Origin: Argentina anserina
Taxonomy: Eukaryota; Streptophyta; Magnoliopsida; Rosales; Rosaceae
Assembly: GCF_933775445.1 (NCBI RefSeq)
Contig: NC_065874.1
Location: forward strand, 9,567,001 to 9,631,000
DNA length: 64,000 nucleotides
Reading direction: 5' to 3'
Position 1 is the first letter of the stretch, and every line of letters begins with the position of its first letter. The notes under the pieces are model-generated. The model saw nothing but the letters and a program-made list of their open reading frames with translations, ran no database searches and had not been told where the DNA came from. Both the position numbers and the translations under genes were made by a program. Positions 35,767 to 47,167 of the stretch are shown in pieces.

Positions 35767-38700
35767 ATGGCCCCAAAACCCAACCAACGTGATGCCCAGG
35801 CGGGTGCAAGACCTCTTCGCGATTATCCAAACAACGAACCCACCAATCGCACCACCATTGGAGTGATTGACGACAGCACGGTGTACTTGGACCCCTCTCT
35901 TGTCGGAATCCCGGAGCGTATCAACACTGACTACCATCATCGTTCGCGAACTCCTCCGCTTGCTTTCAGAAACACCCTAGGCACATTCAGAGGATGGCAA
36001 GTGCACAGCCACCACCATGCCCTTGTCGGAGAATGGCCCAAAGTTTCCGAAGCCAATCAGCTATGGTATGCGGGTCGTTGCCTTCTTGATCGCGACATTT
36101 GGCATGCGGCAGGAATCTTGGAAAACATCGACCTCTCCTTCAAACTGGCTCAAGTTGGAGGCAACAGATGTGCCATCATGAGTGCTGCCTGCTTCTGGAA
36201 TTCCGCAAGTAATACCTTCGACTTTCAATTTGGTCAAATGGATATATCTTTGCTAGACATATATGTTATCATAGGTCTTCCAATTGGTACCAGGCCCTAT
36301 AGAGATCATGACTATTTTGATGCTGAGTGTCGAGTTACCGCTGCTCGCGACGTTGGTATCTACCAATCGTACGGCTCCTAGGTCTCCAGTTTTGATCGCA
36401 ATCCTACTGCCAATACTGGCATTGCCTTCTTGGAATTTTGGTTAACCAAGTTCCTGTTCTGTTCTAATTCCAAGAAGATGACTCGACACTACCTGTAGCT
36501 CGCGGCCCTTCTTTACAATGGCCACATTGTGGGTTTAGCGCAAATAGTCCTGGCAGAAATCTACCGTATGCTGCACGCACTCTCTCTGGAACCCCTCAAC
36601 TATCATAATCTGTCAGGGCCTATGTGGATTCTAGACCTCTGGATTCAGGTCTACTTTGTGCAGCTGCGAAATGAAAATGCAAGGGACTTCCGTCTAACAG
36701 AAGTATTGGGAAATGCATTTGTTGGTTTGGAGCCTAACTTCTCCCTTCGCTACGCAGCATGCTTTGAGTATTTTTATACCCTGGACGCCTCAGCTCTTGA
36801 CTCCGCACAACTGCTGCTAGACCGTACTCACCCTAAAACCATCCGAGGCGGCTTCTTAACCCTCAGACGCTATGATGGAGAGAGTCGGTATTTGTTTGAG
36901 CAGGCTGTATCAATGGCGGATCTACCCCGGCATCCCTGCAACGGAGTAGAACTCTATGCCCCCCATCTATTCGCAAGGCAGCTAGGAATGATTCAAATGG
37001 TTCCCTTCCCTCATATCGAGAGTTTGAATTTGTTTTCCTCGTGGCGACGTCCTACGGTCCCCGTCACTGACACCAATCCTGGCCACCAGCCCACATCTTA
37101 GTTGCAACCCACTCCCCTTCCTGTACTAGCAAGTGGGAGTATCCTTCGCTGCTTTCGTGTCGACGAGGCCTACCCTCAATGATGGGAGAGAGTCAATTCT
37201 AGCCAGTGGGAACAACGTTTACGGGTCATTTTCCAATACATCTTCCAGACAGGGCTCAGGAGATATCTGCAGGAGGACCCTGAGGTTCCTAGGGATGAGG
37301 ACTTGCTGCGGGCAGCTATTCCAAATGCTGTCAGAATCGTTCCTTCAAGGGTAAAATCCTAACGCCTCTTCGAATTCCTACAGTTCTTGTTTCAACACTG
37401 ATTAAAAACCATTAACTGGTTCATGTTGCAGGTTTTCGAGAACACAGCTGGTGCTTCCTCCTCCTAAGGCCGCAAACGAGGGAGAACAAACTCTAGCCCT
37501 GGTGACGACGAGGATGGTCCTGACGCCATAGACTTCAATTCTGTAAGGCCTCGCCCTGATTTGATTTTCTTCAAAAGATGCTAAACGTTCTAACAATATT
37601 TATGACCTTCAGCTGACTCAGAGAAGAAGAACAGCTGGCTCAAGCACCTCTGCCCCGCTCGCGATTACTAACCAGGTCAGCCTTGAGCCACTGACTGGGA
37701 CCAACAATCCAGAGGCAGCCATTGAGGTAAAAAGAACACACTACTTGTTCCAATTGGCGCTGTATTCATGGACCATTCTACACCTCTGTCTACCCTTCAA
37801 CTTATAGCCCTCGCAATGGAAGACCATGTCGTAAGTAGTCAAACACGTTGTTGCCCCCCCAGAGAAACACTTTATTGTCTGCTAAGATGTAATTCTTTAA
37901 CTTATATTGATTACTTGTGGGTTAATGATATCCTTCATGGTCTCTAACACAGGTTCATGTTGACGCTCACTCACCTACCCCAGAAGTCGCGACTGCTATC
38001 TCGCCAACTGTGGATGTGAACCAAGAAACTACTCAAACCACTCCTCCTATTACGGTGGCGAATGCTCAACCCTTGGAGTTGCAAATGTCAATCGTCCCTA
38101 CAGCGGTGCTCTCCCAATCCTCTTCAACTCAAATTCTGGAGAATGAGGTGGGAGATGAAGAAGATGTGACCAGCTCCAACCAAGCAGATGAAGATGTGGA
38201 GCATTCCTTCGCGACTGCGGACTCAGCGAGCCCTGATGATGCACCGCAACCTCCTCTAGGAAGCGAGGCTCCCTCTCCTTATTCTGAAGGGGTAATACCT
38301 TTAACCACTTTCTGGTTTATGCGTTTCTGCCTTTCTTTGTAAACACTTAGCTGTTTTATTACCTGTTCTTTATTCTCTGTAGGTTATAACAATCGCGACT
38401 ACTTCCAGCCTGCCAATTGTGCCAACTATTGGAACCTCTGGACCTACACCCGCTGTTGATCCAACCTGGAATTATCCTAGTCCTTCTATGGAAGATCTTC
38501 TGGATGACATGCTAGGTCCGGCCAACCCCTTAATGTCTATAGAGTCTCAAGAACTTGTCCAGGCTCGGGCACAACTCGCGGAACTATCTTCTGAAGACCT
38601 AACTGATCCAGTTTGTCTGGCTAAGGTGAAAGACACCCTTTGCTACCTGAAGCTTCACTCACCTGATCCTAGCCTAGTCGCGAATGCTGAACAGGCACTG

Positions 38701-39084
38701 AACACCATTCTGGGCCTTATGGCAGAATGCCACATCCTGAGGAGTCAAGCTCAGAGTCTATCCCAACACAATGCTGACGCCAGAAAATTCGTTACACAAC
38801 GCCCTGCTCAACTTAGGACCAAACTTCATCATGCTAAGACCAGCCGCGCGCAACAAATTAGTGAATTACGGCAACAACTAGCAGAGCTTGAAGCTGAGCA
38901 AGCTAGGGAGCTCAAGGCTATGGAGGAGGAGATAAGAAGTGTTGTGCCCCAAATACAAGAGCGCAAAAGGCAACTGGCGGTCTCTGAAGCTGAAGAAAGG
39001 AGGCTCAACAATCTGATATGTGACAAAGCCAACGACTCTAGAAAGCTTCTCTTAGATATTCGCCTTGTTGGGCATAAACTGTAA
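35767..39084 (+). pseudogene. Plant mobile domain (PMD) gene antisense within the retrotransposon, six exons
   Basis: Exons by GT/AG borders and frame: 35767-37350, 37432-37542, 37613-37726, about 37808-37830, 37953-38291, 38383-39084; introns are about 70-125 bp. All but the 23-bp exon 4 keep phase 0. Protein would be about 950 residues. Exon 1 holds the plant mobile domain (aminotransferase-like): LWYAGRCLLDRDIWHAAGI, ISAACFWNS-like block, GQMDISLLDIYVIIGLPIG, later AALLYNGHIVGLA. Middle exons are Ser/Thr/Pro and acidic rich. The last exon (about 38830-39060) is a coiled coil (ELRQQLAELEAEQARELKAM). Stops at 36379, 36496, 37099, 37180 and 37465 break the frame, so this copy is a pseudogene. 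PMD proteins occur in host silencing factors (MAIN/MAIL1) and in transposons. Confidence 0.8.
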
Positions 39085-39538
39085 CTTGAATAAGTTGTGC
39101 ATTTCAATAGTAAGAGTTGTAACTTATCTCTATCTGCATCTCCTACTCGCCTTTCTTCTTCGATTCGTTCACAACCCAACTACCGGCCCACGACCTGAGC
39201 CTAGCTTAATTCATCACCGTGTCAGTTCGCATGCAAACCCTCGTAAACCGGAGCAATCAATACTGGAAAACGCGCAAACCGTTTCAGGTTGGCCATTATT
39301 GCTGCAATTAATCCCGGGTGTGATCTCCAAATCCACATCTTTAATCTCAACCCTTGAATCCCAGTTCCTTCTGCTATAAAATGAAACCCTAAGGAAAGAG
39401 CTCACCACACTTTTTTCCGCAGCCTCCAACCATGTCGATTCCATTTCCTCCTTCGAAACCCCTTAGGTTTCTTAAGTTTCATCCCCCAGATTTGCAAACT
39501 CGGTAGCAACTCGTGAGAGTCTTATTTTACCCTCAAAT

Positions 39539-39940
39539 GTGAGGTGGGAGTCTTATTCCACCCTCACATCGTCCCTTCTTTGTAGTTCCACACCGGGGAT
39601 CCACCCTGCATTAAGGGTTGTTCCTAGTGGAGGATTACAAGTAAGAGAGGAAAAGGCAGCCCTTCCCGCGGCCTATTCATCAATGTTTAGTCGTCGAGCA
39701 TCGGGAAGCAGGCTGCCAAATCCGGGACTAGAGCCAATAGGTACAGCATACTCGTTGCGTACCTCTTTTGATACACAACGCCAACTGTTGTACCTCCTAT
39801 GTGAAATATCATCCAATCTTTCTTCTTTGAAGGAAGATCAGGTGAATGCTGCAAACCAAGGCTCAGGATCCCTCATGCTACCACCAGTTTTCCAATTAGA
39901 ACCTGTATTTGGCATCAAGCTGGTTCTAATAGGTCCTTAA
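39539..39940 (+). other. Possible second antisense frame, unknown
   Basis: A frame of about 130 codons with a weak (GTG) start. Contains SRRASGSRLPNPG and FDTQRQLLYLLCEISSNLSS, helix-like. Could be a further exon of the antisense unit or chance. A hairpin-like GTGAGGTGGGAGTC...CCACCCTCAC lies at its start. No family recognised. Confidence 0.25.
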
Positions 39941-40020
39941 CTGGTGTAGTTTAATCTCAAGTTCCTCGCGGTGGTGGGATGAACAGGAACCATCGCGAAG
40001 ACCCTTCCACCTAGCATAGA

Positions 40021-40032
40021 TGGTATCAGAGC
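40021..40032 (+). other. tRNA-iMet primer-binding-site sequence, misplaced
   Basis: TGGTATCAGAGC, the exact 12-mer used as PBS by many plant LTR elements, lies here in the interior and on the strand opposite to pol. No LTR is recognised upstream of it, so it may be the relic of another element. Confidence 0.5.
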
Positions 40033-40095
40033 TTGTTAAGGCTAACATGTAATAGTATAGGTCTTGTATAAAGTTTCTGGCCACAAAGCCATATG

Positions 40096-40101
40096 AATAA
40101 A
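40096..40101 (+). terminator. Candidate poly(A) signal for the antisense unit
   Basis: AATAAA on the plus strand, between the PMD gene and the 3' end of pol (40411), followed by T-rich sequence. Confidence 0.4.
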
Positions 40102-40410
40102 ACACAACTTGTTTCATAAAAACACTTGTTATTGTTTTATTGCCACATAACCAAAGTTATAACCTATGCTAGACCACAAATATTGGTCCAATGTAGTATA
40201 CAAAATGCCGGAGCACTAGAAAAGAAACTCAAAAAGTTTCAGAAACTTGATAGTTTCAAAAAAAAAATTAGGTTTGCGACCCCACGGATAAGAACATTCG
40301 CGACCGAACAAAAATGCCTGAATTCGCGATTGCTCTGAGTATCCATGGTGTTGACCCCTGTTTACTTGGTCGGAAGAATGTAATCCAAGAAAACACTAGG
40401 CGAACCCCCG

Positions 40411-41532
40411 CTAGATTGCTTGCACCGCAGTCGGTGGATCTTCATATTCCCAAACACTAGGAAAGTATTGCTTAAGATGGCGACCATTCATGGGATTTCG
40501 ATGAGCATTCCCGTCAGTATCGCGAAGGTAGTAGGTGCCTCTGCCCATTACTCGATCAATCACATAAGGACCTTCCCATTTAGCAGACCATTTACCACGA
40601 CCATCAACTCGTTCACCAAAAGGCAAACAAACTTTCCAAACTAAGTCCCTAACTCCAAAGCTGCGTCCTCACGTGCGTTTGTCATAAAGTCGTGCTATCT
40701 TTTTCTTTTCAGCAATAAGGCTATCAAGAGCTTCCATCCGGCGAAAGTCCAAGTCCTCATGTTCTTGAAACATAGCTTGAACATAGTCTTCCCCAATCAG
40801 CTGGTGCTGTTCGCGAACCCGCAGCGACTGAACATTAATTTTCATAGGAAGGACCGCATCATGGCCATACATCAATGCATAGGGGGTAGTACCAGTTGGA
40901 GTACGCTTGGAAGTTCTGTAAGCCCACAATGTGTGATCCAACTCTAGGTGTCACGATCGCGGATTTGCATCCAACATTCGCTTGAGTATAGATAGAATGA
41001 CGCGATTGCTAGCTTCTGCCTGGCCATTCACTTGAGCATAATAGGGACTGGAATGTAGAAACTTAATCCCATAGCCAGCTAAGAACTTCTGGGTCCTCTC
41101 AGCCATGAAACTTGCCCCCCTGTCTGCAACCAAACATTCTGGGATACCATACCTGGTGATAATATATTTGAAGATGAAGTCCGTGATCACCTCTGTAGAC
41201 GTCGTCTTGACTGGTATGGCCTCGACCCATTTGGTAAAGAAATCTGTAGCCAAGAGAATGTCCTTGTGCTGTAAGGATGAATTGGGATGAATCTCCCTAA
41301 TAAAGTCTAAAGCTCAGCCACGACCCGGCCAAGGTTTAATGATTGGTTGAAGAGGCACGACAGGCACATGCTGGACTGGTCCATGCATTTGACATTCGAT
41401 GCAACCCTGTGCGAAGCTGATGCAGTCCTTGAGCATGGTAGGCCAATAAAAACCATATCGGCGAATGAGCCATCGCATCTTTGGACTAGCTTGGTGAGAA
41501 CCTAATTGCCACAGTGAACCTCTCGCAAACAC
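40411..41532 (-). pseudogene. Gypsy integrase
   Basis: Minus strand, N to C: HHCC zinc finger (GSHQASPKMRWLI...CIECQ, 41.4-41.5 kb); catalytic core with all three acids visible in MATDFFTKWVEAI, CLVADRGASFM and NGQAEASNRV (40951-41253); the WAYRTSKRTPTGTTPY block (40669-40941); and a C-terminal WEGPYVIDRVMGRGTYYL module (40411-40626). Stops at 41314-41316 and 40951-40953 both sit where the family has Trp (TGG to TGA), and a frame change divides the last two parts. Would splice element DNA into the genome if intact. Confidence 0.88.
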
Positions 41533-41683
41533 CTCTTAGCCTCAGCTACATAGATGCATCGTAGGTACAAACCATCTTCTGCCTGCGCAATAGCTCATCG
41601 CCTCGAAGGACGTAGTTAGTAGCGAAATATCTAACCCTCTTGTCCACCGGTGCAGAAGGATCAGTAAGGTACTGGATGATTGG

Positions 41684-42370
41684 CTACCGCCTATCCTCAT
41701 CGATAGTATCGACAGCAGCCACCAACCATTCATTGTTAACCTCCTTCCTTGCCATAAAGGAAGGTAATGTGCGTCTCTGAACCTTCAAAATTCTTTTGCG
41801 AACGCCATCTGCCAGTTGAATGCCCGTGGCCAGCTGTGCTATTTCATTGGCAGCGAAATTTCGTTCGCGAGGAATATAATCAAGCACCACATCGGCAAAT
41901 TGGTCTAACAATTCCGACGCTCGTTCCCAAAAAGGGAGTAATGTAAAGTTGTTGCACTTGTAAACCCCCTTGAGCTGGTTAATGACTAGGAGAGAATCAC
42001 CTAATACCTCTACCTCGGTGACGTCCAGATCAAGCAACAACTCCAAGCCAATGATGATGGCCTCATATTCTGCCTGATTGTTAGTGCACTTCCACTCCAG
42101 CTGAAAAAAGTAACAATGTCTGACGCCAGAGGGAGTAACCAATGCAACACTCGCCCCGGACAAATGATCGGTGCTGCTACTATCAAAGTATAAAACCCAA
42201 GGCTGAGTGTGAACGAAGGAAACAACCACATTCTGGTCGTCAATATCCTTCACAATAGGATGATGCAACAAGAAGTCGGACACTGCCTGTCTTGTGAGCG
42301 CTTTTAAGGGTGTATATTGTGCGTTAAGGGTGTATACTGTAAAGAAAACTCTGATAACGCCAAAATCCAC
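41684..42370 (-). pseudogene. Second, plant/archaeal-type RNase H
   Basis: Minus-strand frame of 228 codons with WVLYFDSSST (catalytic Asp), CTNNQAEYEAIIIGLELLL (Glu), VEVLGDSLLVINQLKG (Asp) and a VLDYIPRERNFAANEIAQLA tail. An additional RNase H after the ordinary one is diagnostic for the Tat group. The domain itself is open, but a 20-bp tandem duplication at about 42301-42340 throws it out of frame with the upstream RT-RNase H. Confidence 0.88.
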
Positions 42371-43968
42371 TTACCAATCCGACCCCTAAACATAGGTCTA
42401 GTAAGCATATACTTCACTAAATCAGTTTGTGTCACCACCACCGTAGTAAAGGATAGCATGTAATGGCGAAGCTTAGTACCTGCGAAGTACAGAGCAAAAC
42501 ATAACCTCTCAATTAGCGAGTATCTAGTTTTAGCGTCTAACAAGGTTCGGCTTAAGTAATAAACCGCATGTTCAACCTTCTTGTCCCCATGTCCATCACC
42601 ATCCTGTGCTAGGAGTCCTGCGATGGAGTAAGGAGATGCGGAGATGTATAACTTCAAAGGCATTCCCGGCCGCGGGGGTCTAAGAACAGGTGGATGAGTA
42701 CGGTATTCCTTGATTTTCTTAAAAGTTGCATGTTGCACAGGTCCCCACTAAAACTCTTGATCCGCCTTAAGCTTCAGCAAAGGAGAGAAGACCACGGTTT
42801 TGCCAGCGGAATTAGAAATGAAGCGTCGAAGGAAGTTTATTTTCCCAAGCAAACTATGAAGTTCTTTCTTGTTCCTTGGTGCCGGCGTGTCCAAAACAGC
42901 TTTAGCCTTATCCTCCGCGACTTCAATACCTCGTTCGTGCACTATGAAACCCAAGAAGTCTCCTGCTCGAACCCCAAAAATGCATTTAGCTGGGTTCATC
43001 CTGAGCTTGTGCTTTCTCATCCTGGTGAACATTGTCCGCAAATTCTCGACGTGATCCTCCTTCTTCTTAGACTTGACCACCACGTCATCGATATAGACTT
43101 CGAGAATGCCCCCCAGCACATCATGAAAAATCAGGTTCATTGCTCGCTGGTATGTAGCCCCCGCGTTGGTCAAACCAAATGGCATATTGTTATATTCAAA
43201 CACTCCAGTCAACCCTGGGCAGCGAAATGCGGTTTTGTGCCTATCAGGTTCATAAACAGGAATCTGATGATAACCTGCAGTACCGTCCATAAAAGATAAT
43301 AATTCATGCCCGGCGACCGCATCGACCAACATATCTGCCACGGGCATCGGATAGACATCCTTTGATGTCGCGGTATTCAGGTTCCGGTAGTCTACACACA
43401 CGCGAATCTTACCATTTTTCTTCCGTACTGGTACTATGTTTGACAACCACTGAGAATATTTGGCTGGTCGGATAATACCGGCTTGGAACATGTTCTGAAC
43501 CTCTTTCTTGACTGCTGCTGCTGTGTCTGCACTCATTCGTTGCGGACTTTGTTGTACCGGCTTGTACCCTTCCCTGATAGGCAAACGATGGCAGACCAAA
43601 TCTGGTGACAAGCCCGGTATGTCCTCGAATTTCTCAGCAAAACAATCGCGGAACTCCTGCAACAACTCCACCAAACGTTGTCTCAGTTTCTCCTCCAGGC
43701 TCTTACTTATTCCAACCTCCATGGGCTCGTCTGTAGTCCCAAGATTGATCTTTTCCACTAGATCCTTTACTTTAGGTGGAGTATCATCCAAAGCTGCTGG
43801 TGCTGGTTGAATGAACTCCTCTTCTGCCGGAATTTCAATCAAATCATCCTCAATGCATTCAACTAGTGTCACTGCCCCCCAAGCCTCATGTTCCTCTCTG
43901 TAAATAGATAAACGTTGGAGAAAGGACATATAGGCCTGCTCCTGCTCCTTGGCCAGCGATGCACTCAT
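42304..43968 (-). pseudogene. Gypsy reverse transcriptase and first RNase H
   Basis: Frame 42748-43968 (406 codons) holds a full RT core: VPVRKKNGKIRVCVDYRNLN, the first Asp in SFMDGTAGYHQI (about residue 228), FGLTNAGATYQRAMN, and YIDD at about 292-295. It is followed by GDFLGFIVHERGIEV and the LLGKINFLRRFI connection. The RNase H part continues at 42304-42738 in another frame (LYISASPYSIAGLLAQ, AVYYLSRTLLDAKTRY, MFRGRIGKWILALSEF). One frame break at about 42740 separates them (stop TAG near 42747). Best preserved part of the element. Confidence 0.92.
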
Positions 43969-44109
43969 GGATGAGGGTTTTTGGTTTTCACGATGAAGCC
44001 AGGTCTATTTATGTTTGTCTTGACCTGTACTAGACCCCATCGTGTCAATTATGTAGAAGTCACCCCAACTGGAGACCCTTAGTATCTATCCCAACAACTC
44101 GTAAAGGCC

Positions 44110-44346
44110 TCATGTCACCAAAATAATACTCTGCATCCAGAATACATGACGCAACCGAGTATGTCGATCATCTGCTTTTACTAATGCTGCCTTGTCAGTT
44201 GCGGGATCCCACATCAACATCTCTTGATGTAGAGTAGAAGGAATGTAGTAAGCTCGATGTATCAAATCCCTACCTAGTATGGTGCTGTATGGAGCGGTGC
44301 AATCCGTGACGAAGAATGTCTGGAACAATTCCGCAGGTCCTACCAA
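44110..44346 (-). pseudogene. Gypsy protease, C-terminal part only
   Basis: Minus strand shows LVGPAELFQTFFVTDCTAPYS, TILGRDLIHRAYYIPSTLHQ and MLMWDP, the end of the retropepsin-like domain of Tat/gypsy elements. The N-terminal part with the Asp-Ser/Thr-Gly active site is not visible upstream, where gag-linker sequence (HDRLSYAS) follows closely. Either deleted or scrambled. Confidence 0.6.
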
Positions 44347-44423
44347 GTATTCTCTAACCTTCAGTTTGCATTCAAACTATGGTTTAACTTCCTGCGGGAC
44401 TGGTTCCTGATGGCCTGGCCTAC

Positions 44424-46140
44424 TTACAGGCCTTTTAGGTATCCACTTAGATTGCGTAGATTGAGCAACACTAGTTCGCTGTTGTTTCTGTTGAATAGAA
44501 ACACCATGTGTTGTTTATTTGTTGCTCTGCTGTCAGTAGACGCGTAAGACAACCTATCATGGATAGAAACTCTTCGTGTATGAGCAGTTTCTACTGGCAG
44601 TTCAATTCGATTATAAACGCTTGCCCTGGGGTATGGCTCCCTCCTGTGGTGATCATTCCGGTGAATGTGCACATATGGCCTGAAACTAAGCTTTTCAACT
44701 GTCTCTCGCAACAACCAAGGTGGCTGCTCTAGCTGCTCGCGAGAGAGCTCCCCTCGGTTATACGCCTCTAGCATTCGCTTAGCCTTTCCGCATCTTTTCT
44801 TAACGTTCCTCTTCTGAGTTTTCGTAGCTTCTTTAGCTCTTCCATGCTCTTAAACGTACCAGACATCGGGCTTTAGCAGCCTCGGCGCAGGTGGTATGTA
44901 CGGCCGTTGTAGGATCTCGCGCGAAGCCTGAGCTTCTGGTCCAGTTGTCCCAATTTGCTTCCCTCCAAGAACGTTCGCCACCCTGCCTAGACCTGAGTGT
45001 GGCCTTTTCAACACTTGAGCATAAGTGTCTGTCTGAACCCTAGCTTTCTTGGAATCCTTGTTCTCGGAAAGATTTGTCGGCGAGCGCGGCTTCCGGTGCC
45101 TTCGCGACTCTTTTGTCAGCATTATCGCAATTTATGGAACACTCCTTCTTGCACCGATTGCAAAGAACATAGGTTTTGGCATTCGCAACATTTTGTTCCA
45201 TGTGTTGGACAACACCCCTTTGTTTCCCCGGGCCAGATTGCTTGGCTATCACAACCTCCTGCTCCGCGGATACTCTTTTCGCTGTTGCCACCCCACCCAG
45301 ATCAGGGTCTGAAGCGAAGGACAACACTCCCTCATCTAACCATTGATGTACCTGGTCCTTGAGTTGTGTGCAAATACAAGTATCATGAGTCCAAACGTTA
45401 TGAAACTTACAATACCGTTTACCTTTAACTTCATCCATGGATGGGAACTCAGTCCATGGTACAATGGTTTCACCCTCAGCAATAAGCTTGTCCAAGATCT
45501 CATGAGCCAATGACGCATCATAAGTATACTCAACAAAACTAGAAGGGCGATGAGTCTTCAATGGTGTTGTCAATGGTGTGACTTCTACCACTGACACCGT
45601 AGGGAAGGGATCAACATCGACCCACGTTGCAGCCCTTTCAGTGTCCACCCCAAGCATTCCTTTGTTAATCTAGGTCTGCAACTGGTCCTTGAGCTTGACA
45701 CAATCAGCTATGTGGTGATTGAACAGGTTATGAAACTTGCAGTACTTCTTCCCTTCGATCTGCGCTGCGGTAGGCATCGCAGTGTCATGCTTCACTCTTC
45801 CACTCGCGAACAATTCATCCAGAATTTCTGGAGCCTTGTGAGCGTTGTAGGTGTACGAGTCATATTCGGGCTTGGTGAATGCTGATGTAGAAATCTTGAC
45901 AGGATCCCTGAACATCTTCAAGGCCTTAGACTTCAATGCATGTCTTCCAGCTATCTCTACGGCAGCTACCACGTCATCTACTTCCTCGACCCACTGCTCT
46001 TCGTATGGATATGGTGTGTAGAAAGGATCTACGTGCGAGTAGATAGTGGAAACCCTCTTAGTTCTATATGGAACCGCATATCGTGGTTTCAACATTCCAG
46101 GGTGATAAGATACAGGCAGACTTTTTCGGAACTGATGCAC
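44424..46140 (-). pseudogene. Gag C-terminal region with duplicated zinc-binding-like module
   Basis: Minus strand. Two related modules follow each other: 46140-45670 ends KKYCKFHNLFNHHIADCVKLKDQL, and 45657-45040 contains KRYCKFHNVWTHDTCICTQLKDQV (each C-x2-H-x4/5-H-x-C-like). Each is preceded by a similar SYTYNAHKAPEILDEL / EYTYDASLAHEILDKL stretch, so the domain was duplicated in tandem. A stop (TAG where Trp is expected) at 45668-45670 divides them. After the second module come basic, low-complexity linkers to the protease. Confidence 0.7.
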
Positions 46141-47146
46141 TGTCCTCCATCTCCCTGACGAACACTTGGTAAGAACCTACCTTGTTCATTAAGTCTGCCA
46201 TACTAGAAAAGTAGGCATCATGATGTTTGGCCCGCTGACGGGTCTCCAAACCCTTTATGGCGATGCGAATAGCATCCTGTTCCGTGAGCGGCGTTCTACA
46301 CTTTGCTTGCTGAACCTTGAACCTCTTTAGGAACTCTACTGCCGACTCCATTAGCTGTTGATACATGGAAGTCAAGGATGACAAATCCACTTCAGGCTCA
46401 ACACTCCCAAAAGTTGTTTTAAAATCGTTTCGAGCATGGACCAGTCCGAAATGGACCTTGGCGCTAACTTGGAGAACCAAGACAACGCCGGCCCTGACAG
46501 CGATGAACCGAAAGTCCTCATCTTGAAGACTGAATCAGATGCGTACGGCTCACAGTCGCTGTGGAAACGCGATATATGCTCAGCTGCATTCTCAGACCCC
46601 TCTCCTGAGAAATCCGGAACTTGATTGGTCGATAACCTGATGGCCAAGGGCATGCTGCCACCCATTCCGGGAACGGACCTGTATACGATATGTTCGCGGC
46701 AGCATGGCCATGAATGGTCCTAACACTTTCCTGGATCATCTTCTGAACTTGCTCTTTGGTAAGGCCCTGAGCCTCTTCTACGTCTTGTTCTGAACCAGCT
46801 TCTTCATCATGTCGTTGGTCTCAGCCAGACGCTGACCCTGTGCCGACTGTAGTTGTGACACATTATCCAACGTTCTCTCTACTGCATTCATTCGATCGCC
46901 GAAGGACTCCTCCAACGATTTGACTACCGTCGTCAACTCTTTAAAAGCTAGTTGCATATCTTCCGGAGTCGCCATCACTCCAAACTTCAGTAATGCCTCG
47001 ACCGCTGTTAAACCTCTGCAAGCCGCTGTGTTATGAGGGACACATTGCGAATGCTCTATGTTATGAGGGTCACACTGCGAATGCTTTGGTTTCGAACAAG
47101 AGGGAAATCCTCGCGAGTAAGGATTCCGGCTTGCTATCTTTGACAC
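46064..47146 (-). pseudogene. Gag N-terminal and core
   Basis: Minus strand: a coiled-coil-like start (MATPEDMQLAFKELTTVVKS, about 46.97 kb). Then the retrotransposon gag core: PDFSGEGSENAAEHISRFH, GSSLSGPALSWFSKLAPRSI (46372-46665), and MYQQLMESAVEFLKRFKVQQ, IAIKGLETRQRAKHHDA (46064-46480). The three parts are in different frames, so at least two frameshifts separate them. Confidence 0.8.
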
Positions 47147-47147
47147 T

Positions 47148-47167
47148 GTCCCACTGGGCGTGCCAAA
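47148..47167 (-). other. Primer-binding site candidate
   Basis: Directly inside the 5' LTR the minus strand reads TTTGGCACGCCCAGTGGGAC. This position and the TGGCRC opening fit a PBS; the exact tRNA is not assigned here. Confidence 0.55.

Noticed and set aside
42694..43299. 201-codon plus-strand frame opposite the reverse transcriptase
   Set aside because: Shadow of the conserved RT frame on the other strand; no splice structure or family features, unlike the PMD gene.
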